64,000 bases of DNA from Acidobacteriota bacterium (lineage in GTDB: Bacteria; Acidobacteriota; Polarisedimenticolia; J045). The translations under genes were made by a program, and so were the position numbers. Below, piece by piece: positions 34,306 to 43,017 of this stretch. How positions within the stretch are numbered: position 1 is the stretch's first letter; every line of letters begins with the position of its first letter. The notes under the pieces were generated by a model that made no database searches, was not told where the DNA came from, and was given only the letters and a program-made list of their open reading frames with translations. The DNA lies in assembly GCA_030949985.1 (NCBI GenBank), contig JAUZRX010000104.1:20728-84727 (forward strand), in the 5' to 3' direction.

Positions 34306-37122
34306 TCAGACGGCGCGGCGATCCGCGGAGACCGCGGCCAGCGGCAGGAGCATGCGAACGGCCGTGCCCTCGCCCGGTTCGCTGTCCACGGCCAGGGTAC
34401 CGGCGTGTTCGCGCACGATGGCGTAGCTGATCGACAGCCCGAGTCCCGTCCCGGCGCCGGCATCCTTGGTGGTGAAGAAAGGATCGAAGATTCTGTCGCG
34501 GGCCTCGGCGGGGATGCCCACGCCGTTGTCCCGAACCTCGAGGCGGGCCATGCCGTCACGCTCCTGCCAGGCCCGGAGGGTGATCTCGCCCCCCTCGCCC
34601 ACCGCATCGAGAGCGTTGAGCAGCAAGTTCATCACCACCTGCTGCAACCTCGACCGGTCTCCCTCGGCCACCACGGGCCGAGGCGGCCGTTCGCAGGTGA
34701 CCGTGGCTCCGGCCCGGCGCACCTGGGGCGCGATCAGGCCAACGGTCTCTTCGGCCAGGTCCATCAGGTCCACGGGACCGAGGGCCAGGGCGCCCTCCCC
34801 GCCGGGCCGGGAGAGACTCAGCAAACCCCGGGCGATCCGCGAGGCCCGGTCGGCCTGGGTGACCACCTTCTCCAGCAGGGGCCTGCGGGGATCCTCCGCG
34901 GGTGTTTCTTCGAGCAGGATCTGGGCGTAGGAGGAGATCCCGGTCAGGGGCGTGTTCACCTCGTGGGCCACTCCCGCAGCCAGCATGCCCACCGACGCCA
35001 GGCGGTCCTGCTGGATCAGTTGCTCTTCCATCCTCACCTGCTCGGTGACGTCGTCGAGGGTCAGCAGCAGCCCATCGAGAGCGGAGGGCGCCCCCAGGGG
35101 GGAGCAGGTGAGGTTGACCAGCCGCCCCTGCCCCACCCGCACCCGGAACGACCGGCGCGTGCGACTGAGGGTGTAGAGGGTCTGGCGGACCTGCTCGTGC
35201 AGCGCCGGGGGCAGCACGTCCACGTAGGACCGTTCGAGCACATCGTCCCGACGCTTTTCCAACAGACGTTCCGCGGCCTGGTTCCAGTGCCGCACCAACC
35301 CTTCCTGGTCGATCATCACGATGGCGATCGGGCTGGCCTCCACCAGCGCCTCGGTGCGCGATTTCAGGCGCTCGACGAGGGTCACCTGCTCGCGAAGTCG
35401 GCCGAGATGCTGGGCTCCCGCCACGGCCGCCGCCGCGTGGGCGGCCACCGTGCGCAGCAGGTCCAGGTCGTCGGAATCGAGGAGCACGCCGTGACGCCGC
35501 GGCCCCACCGCCAAAAGGGCGATCACCCGACCCTCCACCCGCAAGGGAACGAGCACCTGGACTCCCGCCAGGTGCAGGCTGGGGAGATTCTCCGGAGCGT
35601 CGGGCAGGTCCGCCAGGGTCACCACTTCTCCCTCTTCCAGCCGTCGGCGGAGGGGAGCGTCGATGCGCGCGGCCACCGGGCGTCCGGTGGCCGGTTCGAC
35701 CGGCCGCGCTTTGTCTGTCAACAGCAGCAGGCGTACGGGATCGGCATCGAGCGCTTCACCGATACGCCGCTCGAGCACCTCCGCCAGCCGGGGCAGGTGC
35801 TGCTCGGCATTGAGTTCCCGCGCCACACGCTCGAGAGCCTTGCGGAAGCTGTAGCGCCGCCTGTAGAACAGGCGGCCCACCAGGTCGCGCACACCGGCTC
35901 GCACGGCAGGCGCCAGTGCCGCGGTTCCCACGGCCGCCAGCAGCACCGGGACGATTCCCGCCGGCACCAGCACGAAGGGCACCAGCACCCGCGCCAGGCT
36001 GAACAGACCGAGGAAGAGCACCACGGTCAGACCCAGCATCAGGCCCCCGGCAACGGCTCGGCGCCCGAAAAGCGCCAGGTCCATCAGCCGGTATTCCATC
36101 ACCGCCCGCGTCAGCAGCGCCGGCGCCAGCCCCATCAAGGGCAGGGCGATCCAGGACCAGGAGGGCTCGACCCCGCCGAGCAACCGTGGCAACCAGGTCA
36201 GGGCGGCGAAGGGCAGGACCGCCGCCGCCGCGCCGAAGAGCAGCCAGCGGGCCTGGGCCTTCTGCTCGGCCCGGGACGTGCGCCGGGCCTGCAGCGCCAG
36301 CACCAGGACTCCCGCGAGCAGGCCGCCGCCGATCCAGCCGATCTCGATCCGGGACTGAAGCAGGTCGACCAGCCCCACGGGATCCTCGGCCCGCAAGGCA
36401 CCGCTGAATCCCACCAGATGCACCTCCGCCACCAGCAGTGTCGCCGCGGGCGCGTAGATCACCGGCAGCCAGCGTCGCCAGGACGACCGGGCGGAGCGCA
36501 GCGAAAGCACGAGATGAATCCACAGGGCGGGGAAAACCAGCCGTGCCGCCCGGTCGACCCAGAAGAGCAGCCAGTCAGCCGTCTCGGCCCGGGTCGACCA
36601 GCTCACCCCGAGAACGAGGGCGCCGGCCATGCACCACAGGGCGTAGACCAGGCTGGCCCGCCGGTAGCGGGGCCGCAGGAGCACCGCCACGGCACCGAGC
36701 AGAAAGAGCAGGGCGACGGAGGCGGCGAGGATCCGGTCCCCGTGCCACTCGACCACCGCGCCGACCGAGACCGTGGCGGGCAGTCGCTGGCCGTAACGCT
36801 CGATCACCAGGCCGAGGGGGCGGCCGGGTTCGGCCCCGGCCAGGCGATCCTGTGCCGCCAGCCACGCACTGACCGGCGTGCCGGCGATCTCCTCGATGCG
36901 GTCCCCCGGCCGCAGGCCCGCCCGTTCCGCCGGGGAGCCGGGAACCACCCGTTCGATGAAAACACCGTCCTCGCCGCGAACCACGTCTACGCCGAGAAAC
37001 GGCCTCACCTCCCGCCAGGACCTGGCGGCGGACAGGACGAGCAGGACCACGACCCCCAGCACCAGGAGGGTCGGCCACCAGCGCGGGCCCCGTCGCAACA
37101 CTGTTTCACCTCGAACGCTCAT
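34306..37122 (-). CDS. membrane histidine kinase with N-terminal PDZ domain
   Basis: 938 aa, sensor for the downstream NtrC-type regulator. Order: TM helix (about 15-33), periplasmic PDZ domain (about 40-115, FIERVVPGSPAERAGLRPGD), TM block of about 8 helices (130-400), GAF (about 440-590), PAS (about 605-700, IVMIDQEGLVRHWNQAAE), HisKA with phospho-His in GVAHEVNTPLTG, and HATPase with NLLLNALDAV, DNGVGIP and GTGLGLS. The PDZ plus multi-TM sensor suggests detection of misfolded or processed envelope proteins, as PDZ domains bind exposed C-termini. That is inference. The start is ATG 37122 (GTG 37125 also possible), 12 nt after the upstream stop; no strong ribosome-binding site, so probably coupled. 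Confidence 0.92.
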   Translation of the reverse strand: MSVRGETVLRRGPRWWPTLLVLGVVVLLVLSAARSWREVRPFLGVDVVRGEDGVFIERVVPGSPAERAGLRPGDRIEEIAGTPVSAWLAAQDRLAGAEPGRPLGLVIERYGQRLPATVSVGAVVEWHGDRILAASVALLFLLGAVAVLLRPRYRRASLVYALWCMAGALVLGVSWSTRAETADWLLFWVDRAARLVFPALWIHLVLSLRSARSSWRRWLPVIYAPAATLLVAEVHLVGFSGALRAEDPVGLVDLLQSRIEIGWIGGGLLAGVLVLALQARRTSRAEQKAQARWLLFGAAAAVLPFAALTWLPRLLGGVEPSWSWIALPLMGLAPALLTRAVMEYRLMDLALFGRRAVAGGLMLGLTVVLFLGLFSLARVLVPFVLVPAGIVPVLLAAVGTAALAPAVRAGVRDLVGRLFYRRRYSFRKALERVARELNAEQHLPRLAEVLERRIGEALDADPVRLLLLTDKARPVEPATGRPVAARIDAPLRRRLEEGEVVTLADLPDAPENLPSLHLAGVQVLVPLRVEGRVIALLAVGPRRHGVLLDSDDLDLLRTVAAHAAAAVAGAQHLGRLREQVTLVERLKSRTEALVEASPIAIVMIDQEGLVRHWNQAAERLLEKRRDDVLERSYVDVLPPALHEQVRQTLYTLSRTRRSFRVRVGQGRLVNLTCSPLGAPSALDGLLLTLDDVTEQVRMEEQLIQQDRLASVGMLAAGVAHEVNTPLTGISSYAQILLEETPAEDPRRPLLEKVVTQADRASRIARGLLSLSRPGGEGALALGPVDLMDLAEETVGLIAPQVRRAGATVTCERPPRPVVAEGDRSRLQQVVMNLLLNALDAVGEGGEITLRAWQERDGMARLEVRDNGVGIPAEARDRIFDPFFTTKDAGAGTGLGLSISYAIVREHAGTLAVDSEPGEGTAVRMLLPLAAVSADRRAV

Positions 37123-37134
37123 CACCGGCCCGGG

Positions 37135-39123
37135 CTAGAAAGCGACCGCCACGCCGCCGGAGATACGCCGCTGGTCCACCAGGGCCAGGCGGCCCTTGGG
37201 GAGGTCGGAATCGGCGGGCGGGTCGATGAAAGCCCCCTCCTCCACGTTCACCATCAAGTGCCAGGCCCAGGTCCGGTCTCCCGCGGGCAAGCGCTGCCTG
37301 AGGCGAAAAGCCCGCCGTTGCCAGGCGGCGGCACCCTCGAGCAGGACGCCGGACGCGCCGTCCTCCACCCGCGCCCAGCCGATGGAGACGAAAGTTCCCG
37401 TGGCGGGAGAATCGACGAGGACCTGCAGGCTCTCGCCGCAGGCATCGGCGTCATCCACCACGGCGGCCAGGGGAAAGGCGCCCGACCAGCCGGCGGCCAG
37501 GCGACCGCTGGCGTCGATGCGCTCGGCCTGGAAGGCCACCGACGGCCACCCCCGCGGGCCGACCCAGTCGGCCCGGGCCCGGGTCCGCCTCAGGTGAGCC
37601 GACCGCTCGGTCAACAGCAACGGGGTCGGGGGACCGGCCGACGGTGTCTCTTCCCACGCCGGCAGGCCCCGGGTCTCCGAGCCCTCCAGGCTCAGGGTCC
37701 ACGGGCCCCGGTGGTGCGAGAGAGCCAGCCGCCAGCTCTGCCCCTCAGGCTGCCGCTCACCCCGGGCGACACCCACCTCCCCGGCGAGTTCCCAGCCGGG
37801 CGCCGGACGGTAGGTGGCTCCCACCGAAGCCGCCATGCGGAGAGCGGAACGGCTCCCGCCGACCTGCATCACGCGCCAGCGGGAAGCCAGCTCCCAACGG
37901 CTCGCGGGAGTCCAGGCATCGGCCAGGCGCAGATCGAGGGTATCGCCGTGCAGGGTCTCGAGGCTCCCCCCGCCGGAACGGTCGGCGAAGGGAACGACCG
38001 CCGCCGGTCGACCGAGGGGATCGTCCGCCACCCCCCCCGCCGCACGCACCACTTCGAGTTGTCCTTCCAACTCGTGATCCCGGGCCCAGCCGCTGCGGAC
38101 ACTGACACGAGCGGCCAGGCGCCGCGCCGAGAATTCAGACTCGAGAGCCTCGTCTTCGCCCGGGCCCCCACCGTAATCCTCCGAGCCGCGGGCCAGCCCG
38201 GCCTCCACGCTGGCCTCGACCAGGCGACCCGGCCGCAACACGGACCAGTCTGCGCGAAGCCCCAATTGCCGCTGACCGAAGCCGCCGCCGGAGGCGGCTC
38301 CATCGGGCAGGCTCCGTCGCTTCCGCCCCAGGGTCGTGACTTCGATGGTGGGAATCCCCGTTCCCACGCCCGGCTCCGGCCGCCACGAGGCGACGACCAC
38401 GTCGCCGGTGTCCCGCAGGCCACCGGCCTCCCCCACCGCCCGACGGCGGAAGCTGACGGCGAAACGCCCGAAATCCTCGATGGGCACCTCCCCGGAGAGG
38501 GCGGCGACCATGCCCTGGGCGCTCCCGGAGCCGTCGTCGGTCCACGCCCGCTGCCATTCGAAGAGCAGGGGGGAACGAGCCGGCTCAGCCCCGGCGGTCC
38601 CGTCGCCGGCGGCCGAAGCCGCCGCCGCGCCACGGGTCTCGAGACGATCGCGCTGAGGCAGCCGCAGCGCCCAGGCCGACCCGCGGGGGCGGGAGCCGGG
38701 AGGAGCCGGCGGCCCGGAGGGCTGGAGGATGATCTCGAGGAAGTCCCGCACGAGGGTATCGACCTTGCCCACCAGGACCGAGTACCCCCCCTTGACCGCA
38801 ACGATGCGATAGGAGCCCGGGGTCAGGCCCGCGAGGGCGAAACGGCCCTTCGCATCGCTGCGCACCGTCAACGGCCCGGAATCCGTCCGGGTTCCCGCCC
38901 GTTCGCTGGTCAGGACGATCTCCACCCCGGCAAGGCGGTGGCCGGCGGGATCGACGGCCACGCCCCGCAGGACGCGTCCGCGGGGCGCCCCGCCGACGGC
39001 GAGCACCGGCGCGGCCCCCAGCAGGAGAACGATCAGAGCCACCCGGAGGAAGCGTCGGCCGGAACGGGAAGGGCCGACGGGCCGGCGATGCGTCACAGCG
39101 CCTTCATATTCTGCGGCCTCCAT
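37135..39123 (-). CDS. CarboxypepD_reg-domain outer-membrane barrel protein
   Basis: 662 aa from the ATG at 39123 (GGAGG 6 nt upstream). A basic N-region, then a hydrophobic signal (FLRVALIVLLLGAAPVLA), a CarboxypepD_reg-like sandwich (about 55-130, LRGVAVDPAGHRLAGVEIVL, GRFALAGLTPGSYRIVAVKGGY), and a long part with many alternating strands, ending ISGGVAVAF with terminal Phe. This fits an outer-membrane barrel without a TonB plug. It is cotranscribed with the PDZ-kinase and regulator genes, so it could be part of the envelope signal they sense. Ligand unknown. It is divergent from the ABC operon. Confidence 0.65.
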   Translation of the reverse strand: MEAAEYEGAVTHRRPVGPSRSGRRFLRVALIVLLLGAAPVLAVGGAPRGRVLRGVAVDPAGHRLAGVEIVLTSERAGTRTDSGPLTVRSDAKGRFALAGLTPGSYRIVAVKGGYSVLVGKVDTLVRDFLEIILQPSGPPAPPGSRPRGSAWALRLPQRDRLETRGAAAASAAGDGTAGAEPARSPLLFEWQRAWTDDGSGSAQGMVAALSGEVPIEDFGRFAVSFRRRAVGEAGGLRDTGDVVVASWRPEPGVGTGIPTIEVTTLGRKRRSLPDGAASGGGFGQRQLGLRADWSVLRPGRLVEASVEAGLARGSEDYGGGPGEDEALESEFSARRLAARVSVRSGWARDHELEGQLEVVRAAGGVADDPLGRPAAVVPFADRSGGGSLETLHGDTLDLRLADAWTPASRWELASRWRVMQVGGSRSALRMAASVGATYRPAPGWELAGEVGVARGERQPEGQSWRLALSHHRGPWTLSLEGSETRGLPAWEETPSAGPPTPLLLTERSAHLRRTRARADWVGPRGWPSVAFQAERIDASGRLAAGWSGAFPLAAVVDDADACGESLQVLVDSPATGTFVSIGWARVEDGASGVLLEGAAAWQRRAFRLRQRLPAGDRTWAWHLMVNVEEGAFIDPPADSDLPKGRLALVDQRRISGGVAVAF

Positions 39124-39202
39124 CAGTGGCCTCCATACTGTAACCCCGTTGCCCCCGCGCAGTTTAGCGAAAAACGGGCGGATTTCCATCACCTCCCGGA
39201 TC

Positions 39203-39208
39203 TATACT
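39203..39208 (+). promoter_or_regulatory. -10-like element very close to the ABC gene start
   Basis: TATACT lies 8 nt before the ATG at 39217, so a transcript starting there would have almost no leader. No good -35 is seen 17 nt upstream and no Shine-Dalgarno precedes the ATG. Low confidence. Confidence 0.25.
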
Positions 39209-39216
39209 TTGCCGGG

Positions 39217-39999
39217 ATGAGCGCCCACTCGATGCCGCCCCCCGAGACCCCGGCCCTACAGATCCGGGACCTGGTTCGCCGTTTCGGTGCGATCACCGCC
39301 CTCGACCACGTGAACCTGGAGGTTCCACGGGGAGCCTTCTTCGCCCTGGTCGGCTCCAACGGCGCCGGCAAATCCACCACCGTCAGGATTCTCACCGGCC
39401 TGCTGGCCGCGGACGGGGGCTCGGTTCGGGTGCTGGGCGAAAACCCCCGCCGGGCGGGAACCGCCTTCCGCCAGCGCATCGGGGTGGTCCCGGACTTCCC
39501 CGTGCTCTACGACGTGCTCTCCCCCCGCGAGAACATCGTCCGACTCGGCGCCCTGCGGGGCCTGGCCCGGAACGAGGCCGAACGCCGCCTGGAAGAGGTC
39601 GCCGGCGCGCTCGCCCTCGGCGAACACCTGGATCAACCGGTGCGCGCCCTCTCCCAGGGCACCCGCAAGAAGGCGGCCCTGGCCGCCGCCCTGATCCACG
39701 GCCCTTCGCTGCTCTTTCTCGATGAACCTTTCGAAGGCATCGATCCGGTCGCCGCACGGGGCATCCGCAACATGCTCGAAGACCTGCGCCGGCGGGGCGT
39801 GACGATCTTCCTGACTTCCCACGTGCTGCCGCTGGTGGAATCCCTGGCCACCCACGTGGCGGTGATCGACGAGGGACGCGTGCGAATCGACGGGGCCCTG
39901 GCCGATGTGAAAGGAAGCCACGACACCCTCGAACGGGCGATTGTCGAAACTCTCGGCGTTCCGCCCGAGGTACCGGACATGGAGTGGTACCTGCCATGA
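39217..39999 (+). CDS. ABC transporter ATP-binding protein
   Basis: 260 aa. Walker A GSNGAGKST, signature LSQGTRKK, Walker B LLFLDEPFEGID, H-loop SHV. LQIRDLVRRFGAITALDHVNLEVPRG and a C-terminal extension place it near drug/antibiotic or Na+ exporter ATPases (CcmA/NatA-like). Its stop overlaps the permease start as ATGA. With the permease and a secreted protein it forms a three-gene exporter operon; the substrate is unknown. No clear ribosome-binding site is present. Confidence 0.9.
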   Translation: MSAHSMPPPETPALQIRDLVRRFGAITALDHVNLEVPRGAFFALVGSNGAGKSTTVRILTGLLAADGGSVRVLGENPRRAGTAFRQRIGVVPDFPVLYDVLSPRENIVRLGALRGLARNEAERRLEEVAGALALGEHLDQPVRALSQGTRKKAALAAALIHGPSLLFLDEPFEGIDPVAARGIRNMLEDLRRRGVTIFLTSHVLPLVESLATHVAVIDEGRVRIDGALADVKGSHDTLERAIVETLGVPPEVPDMEWYLP

Positions 40000-41549
40000 A
40001 CCGGCCGGCCGCCTGGGCGCTGTTCGAGCTGCACCTCGCCGTCACCCTGGGCCGGCTGCGGGAGGCGGCCCGGCGGCGGTTGGGGGTGGCCGGCATCGTG
40101 GCCGCAGGGGCCATGGCCCTGCTCTCCGGCTCGATGCTGGCCCTGGCCGCCATCGTCTTCGGCGGGGTCGGCACGATGCTGATCTCGACGCTCGCCTCGG
40201 CGGAACGGGAGACCCTCGCGGCAGTGGTGGCCGGGGCGATGGCCGATGCGACCTTGACCCTCACGCTGCTGACCATGGTGCTCTCCGACACCCACCGTAC
40301 GGGACTCGACCGGCGCCCCCTGCTCTGCCAACCGGTCCGCGAGTTCGATCTGCTCGTTCTCGACCTGCTCTCGGTCCTCTTTCTCCAGCCCACCGCCTTC
40401 GTCATCTGGCCCGCGAGCCTGGCGCTGTTCGCGGCGTCCGTGCGCTTCCGTCCGGCCAGTGCTCTGCTGGGCTTGCCGGCAGCCGTGGGCCTGGCCCTGC
40501 TCACCGCTTCGGTGGCGGTGTTCTTCCGCCGCCTGCTGACCATGGCCCACTCCCAACCGGAACCCTTTCGGCCATGGCTGCGGGCCGCCACCTTGGTCGT
40601 CCCCCTGGTCTGGCTCGCCGGCGCGGGCGATTCGGTCGCCGGCGCCGCCGCCACGCCCCCGCCCGTGTGGTCGGTGGGCTACTGGATCTACCACTCGCAG
40701 ATCCTGGCCTGGGCCGGTGACGGCCGGGCGCTGGCCTTCGGGCTGGCTCCCCACCTGCTGGCCGTGGGCGTGCTGGCCTCGACCCGCTCTCTGCCCTGGC
40801 TCGAAGCGCGCCTGGTCCCCTCCCGCCGACGGGGCGGCTCCCGCTCGTGGCTGCCCGCGGAAGTGCGCCGGGTCTGGGGCCCCACCCGCAGCCGCGCCAT
40901 TCTTGTCCAGGCCCTGATCACCGGGGCCCTGGTCCTCGGCCTCGGCGTTTTCGTCGACCAACGAGGCTTCGACGGCCTGCCCGTGGCCGCCATCGCCACG
41001 GTGCTGGCCGCATGGACCCTGGTCACGGGCACGGCGGCACCGATGAGCAACGCCCTGGGAATCGGGGGCCGCGCAGGCAGCCTGATCCTTCTCGCGGCCC
41101 ACCCCGTCCGCGGGAGCCTGCTGCCTGCCGTGGGCGCCCTGGGCGGACCGGTCCTGGCGGGCCTGGGCCTGCTGCTGGGCGTGAGCCTGTGGCTGTTCGA
41201 CGACCCGGCAGCAGCTCTCGCGGGCCTCGCCGGCGGCGGCGGGGCGCTGCTCGCCGGCCTCGGCGTCGGCGCCTGGCTTTCCGTGACCTGGCCGCGGCCG
41301 GCCCCCATGGAGGACGAGGGAGACCCGACCTGGGCGGCGGGCCCGGCGCGCCTGCTGATGCCCCTCGCCCAGGGCATGCCCCTGGCTCCGCTGGTCTCCA
41401 CCTTCGCCCGGAGCGACGCCGCCTCTCCCCTGGCGGCGACCTCCGCCAGCCTGGCGATCGGCGCCGGACTCGGCCTCGCCGGAGCGGTTCTGGCCGCCCG
41501 GCGGCTGCGTCGGCGCCTGCCCGCCGTCGCGGAGGCCTTGAGTCGATGA
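39996..41549 (+). CDS. ABC transporter permease, ABC-2-like
   Basis: 517-aa polytopic protein with about 10-12 hydrophobic segments, starting MNRPAAWALFELHLAV. The N-terminal half has RREA-type basic cytosolic stretches between TMs, and long Ala/Gly/Leu helices follow. It is translationally coupled on both sides (ATGA overlaps). It supplies the membrane domain for the preceding ATPase. There are no substrate-specific motifs; the family is inferred mainly from context and topology. Confidence 0.75.
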   Translation: MNRPAAWALFELHLAVTLGRLREAARRRLGVAGIVAAGAMALLSGSMLALAAIVFGGVGTMLISTLASAERETLAAVVAGAMADATLTLTLLTMVLSDTHRTGLDRRPLLCQPVREFDLLVLDLLSVLFLQPTAFVIWPASLALFAASVRFRPASALLGLPAAVGLALLTASVAVFFRRLLTMAHSQPEPFRPWLRAATLVVPLVWLAGAGDSVAGAAATPPPVWSVGYWIYHSQILAWAGDGRALAFGLAPHLLAVGVLASTRSLPWLEARLVPSRRRGGSRSWLPAEVRRVWGPTRSRAILVQALITGALVLGLGVFVDQRGFDGLPVAAIATVLAAWTLVTGTAAPMSNALGIGGRAGSLILLAAHPVRGSLLPAVGALGGPVLAGLGLLLGVSLWLFDDPAAALAGLAGGGGALLAGLGVGAWLSVTWPRPAPMEDEGDPTWAAGPARLLMPLAQGMPLAPLVSTFARSDAASPLAATSASLAIGAGLGLAGAVLAARRLRRRLPAVAEALSR

Positions 41550-42406
41550 CCGCCCGCTCGGCCCACCGTCACCCGCGCCGCCTGCTCGCCCTCGGAGTCG
41601 GTCTGCTCGTCGCGCTTCCCGCGGGGGCCACCGCGCCTCTCGTGCTGCGCCACGAGACGCGTGTGAGCGTCGATCTGCGGCTGGTGCTCAACCGGCCGGG
41701 CAGCACCGGGGAAGAATTGCGGGCCACCCTGCGCGGAACACCCGGCGAGCGACTGGTCTTCGCCCGGGAGATCGGCGAGGGGGACCGCGCCCTGGCCGTC
41801 GGCCTGGTCCTGCGGGTGCAGCCCGGCGAAGAAGGCGACCTCTGCCAGATCGAACTCGAATCCACCGTGCAGCCTCCGGGAACCCGGGCCGTGGAAACCC
41901 GCCGGGGCGGCGAACTCGCCCAGGGACGTGTCTGGCTGGCCGATCTGTGGAGCGACGCCAACACCGGTGAGCGGCTGGTGTTGGCCGCGGTCGTGAACTG
42001 GGAGGAAATCCCTCGACTCGAGATTCAGGATCCCCTTCGCATTCCCGTGGACTTCCTGGTGGGGGTCTACCACAAGACGGACCGGCGACTGGTCCTGCTC
42101 GAGCGTCACCGGCTGTCGAGCATCGTCGGTTCACCGGTGGAGTACGTCTATCGCCATCGCCCCGGACCGGCCGAGGACGGAGACGGAGGCACCCTGGCGA
42201 TCTCGATCCTGCCCCTCGAACTGGCCGGCGACAACCTGAGCCTGCGGATTTCCGTCAGCCACAGGGGCCGCTCCGTCTATTCCTCCTCCGAGCGGATGGC
42301 GCTGAGCGTCACCGAACTCCTGCCCCCCGGAGCCAGCGTGGACCTCCCCCTCCCCCGCCGGGAAGACGCCCCTCAACTCGTCCTGCGCATCACCCCCTAC
42401 TTCTGA
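41546..42406 (+). CDS. secreted protein, function unknown
   Basis: 286 aa. A signal peptide (RRLLALGVGLLVALPAGATA) is followed by a beta-rich domain with VSVDLRLVLNRPGS, LAAVVNWEEIPRLEIQDPLRIP, a YRHRPGPAEDGDGG loop and a strand-rich C-terminus ending VLRITPYF. I recognise no family. The ATG overlaps the permease stop as ATGA, so it belongs to the ABC operon and may be an accessory or cargo-handling protein. It may insert in the outer membrane, given the terminal Phe, but it is short for that. Confidence 0.65.
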   Translation: MTARSAHRHPRRLLALGVGLLVALPAGATAPLVLRHETRVSVDLRLVLNRPGSTGEELRATLRGTPGERLVFAREIGEGDRALAVGLVLRVQPGEEGDLCQIELESTVQPPGTRAVETRRGGELAQGRVWLADLWSDANTGERLVLAAVVNWEEIPRLEIQDPLRIPVDFLVGVYHKTDRRLVLLERHRLSSIVGSPVEYVYRHRPGPAEDGDGGTLAISILPLELAGDNLSLRISVSHRGRSVYSSSERMALSVTELLPPGASVDLPLPRREDAPQLVLRITPYF

Positions 42407-42510
42407 GGTCCGGCGCGAAGCGTGATTTCCGGGCCGGCCGGGCAAGGTTGACGACTCGGGCCGAACACAGCTAACATGCCGGTTAGTTTTTCGCCCGAGG
42501 GACTTTCCAC

Positions 42511-42969
42511 GTGTCGATGGACGCTGCGCCGCTTTCCGCGGAAATGGAGGTTCTGCTCGACCACCTGGCGCTCAGGCCGGATGGATGGGAGTTTTTGCGC
42601 CGCGCCCCCCTCGAGAGCGCGGCGGTGATGCTCGGGGTGCCCCCAGCGGTGATCGAGGAAGCCCGGAGTTGGCTGGAGAGCGTCGAGGGGCGCGCCCGCC
42701 TGACCTGGGCCCTGCTCGACATCCGTCGCAAGCACCGGGAGATCGCGGCCCGGGATCCGGGTGGACGCCGGACCCGGCCGGCGCCGCGCAGCCTGGACCC
42801 GCGCACCCTGCTCGCCGAACTCGAGGCGTTTCCCGCAGGTCCCGACTTCGTTCGTCGTGGTCCTCCCGAGAATCTGGCGGTGCTCTTCGGCGTGCACCCG
42901 GATGTGGTCTTCGCCGCCCGGAAGCTGCTCGAAGAGGCCGGCGACGACGGGGAAGTCCGAAGCTGTTGA
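42511..42969 (+). CDS. small protein with two HTH-like repeats
   Basis: 152 aa from a GTG at 42511 (GAGGGA about 8 nt upstream; ATG at 42517 also possible). It holds an internal duplication: residues 23-58 (PDGWEFLRRAPLESAAVMLG then VPPAVIEEARSWLE) and 108-143 (PAGPDFVRRGPPENLAVLFG then VHPDVVFAARKLLE). The shared pattern is F-[LV]-R-R-x-P-x-E-x-x-A-V-x-x-G-V-x-P-x-V-[IV]-x-x-A-R-x-x-L, reading like a helix-turn-helix. The repeats are joined by a basic helix (LDIRRKHREIAARD) and an RTRP linker. No signal peptide. It could bind DNA or a protein surface twice. Not recognised. It lies 48 nt before the HMG-CoA synthase gene. Confidence 0.55.
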   Translation: MSMDAAPLSAEMEVLLDHLALRPDGWEFLRRAPLESAAVMLGVPPAVIEEARSWLESVEGRARLTWALLDIRRKHREIAARDPGGRRTRPAPRSLDPRTLLAELEAFPAGPDFVRRGPPENLAVLFGVHPDVVFAARKLLEEAGDDGEVRSC

Positions 42970-43017
42970 CCGGCCGACCCACCCGTCGGCCCCTTACCTG
43001 TTGCTTGGAGGCAGGCC

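Noticed and set aside
32335..39216. 7-kb open frame on the plus strand antisense to the receptor, regulator, kinase and barrel genes
   Set aside because: It runs opposite to four well-supported genes, is very rich in Arg/Gly/His/Gln as typical of antisense high-GC frames, and has no domains. Only its 3' end (from 39217) is the real ABC ATPase.
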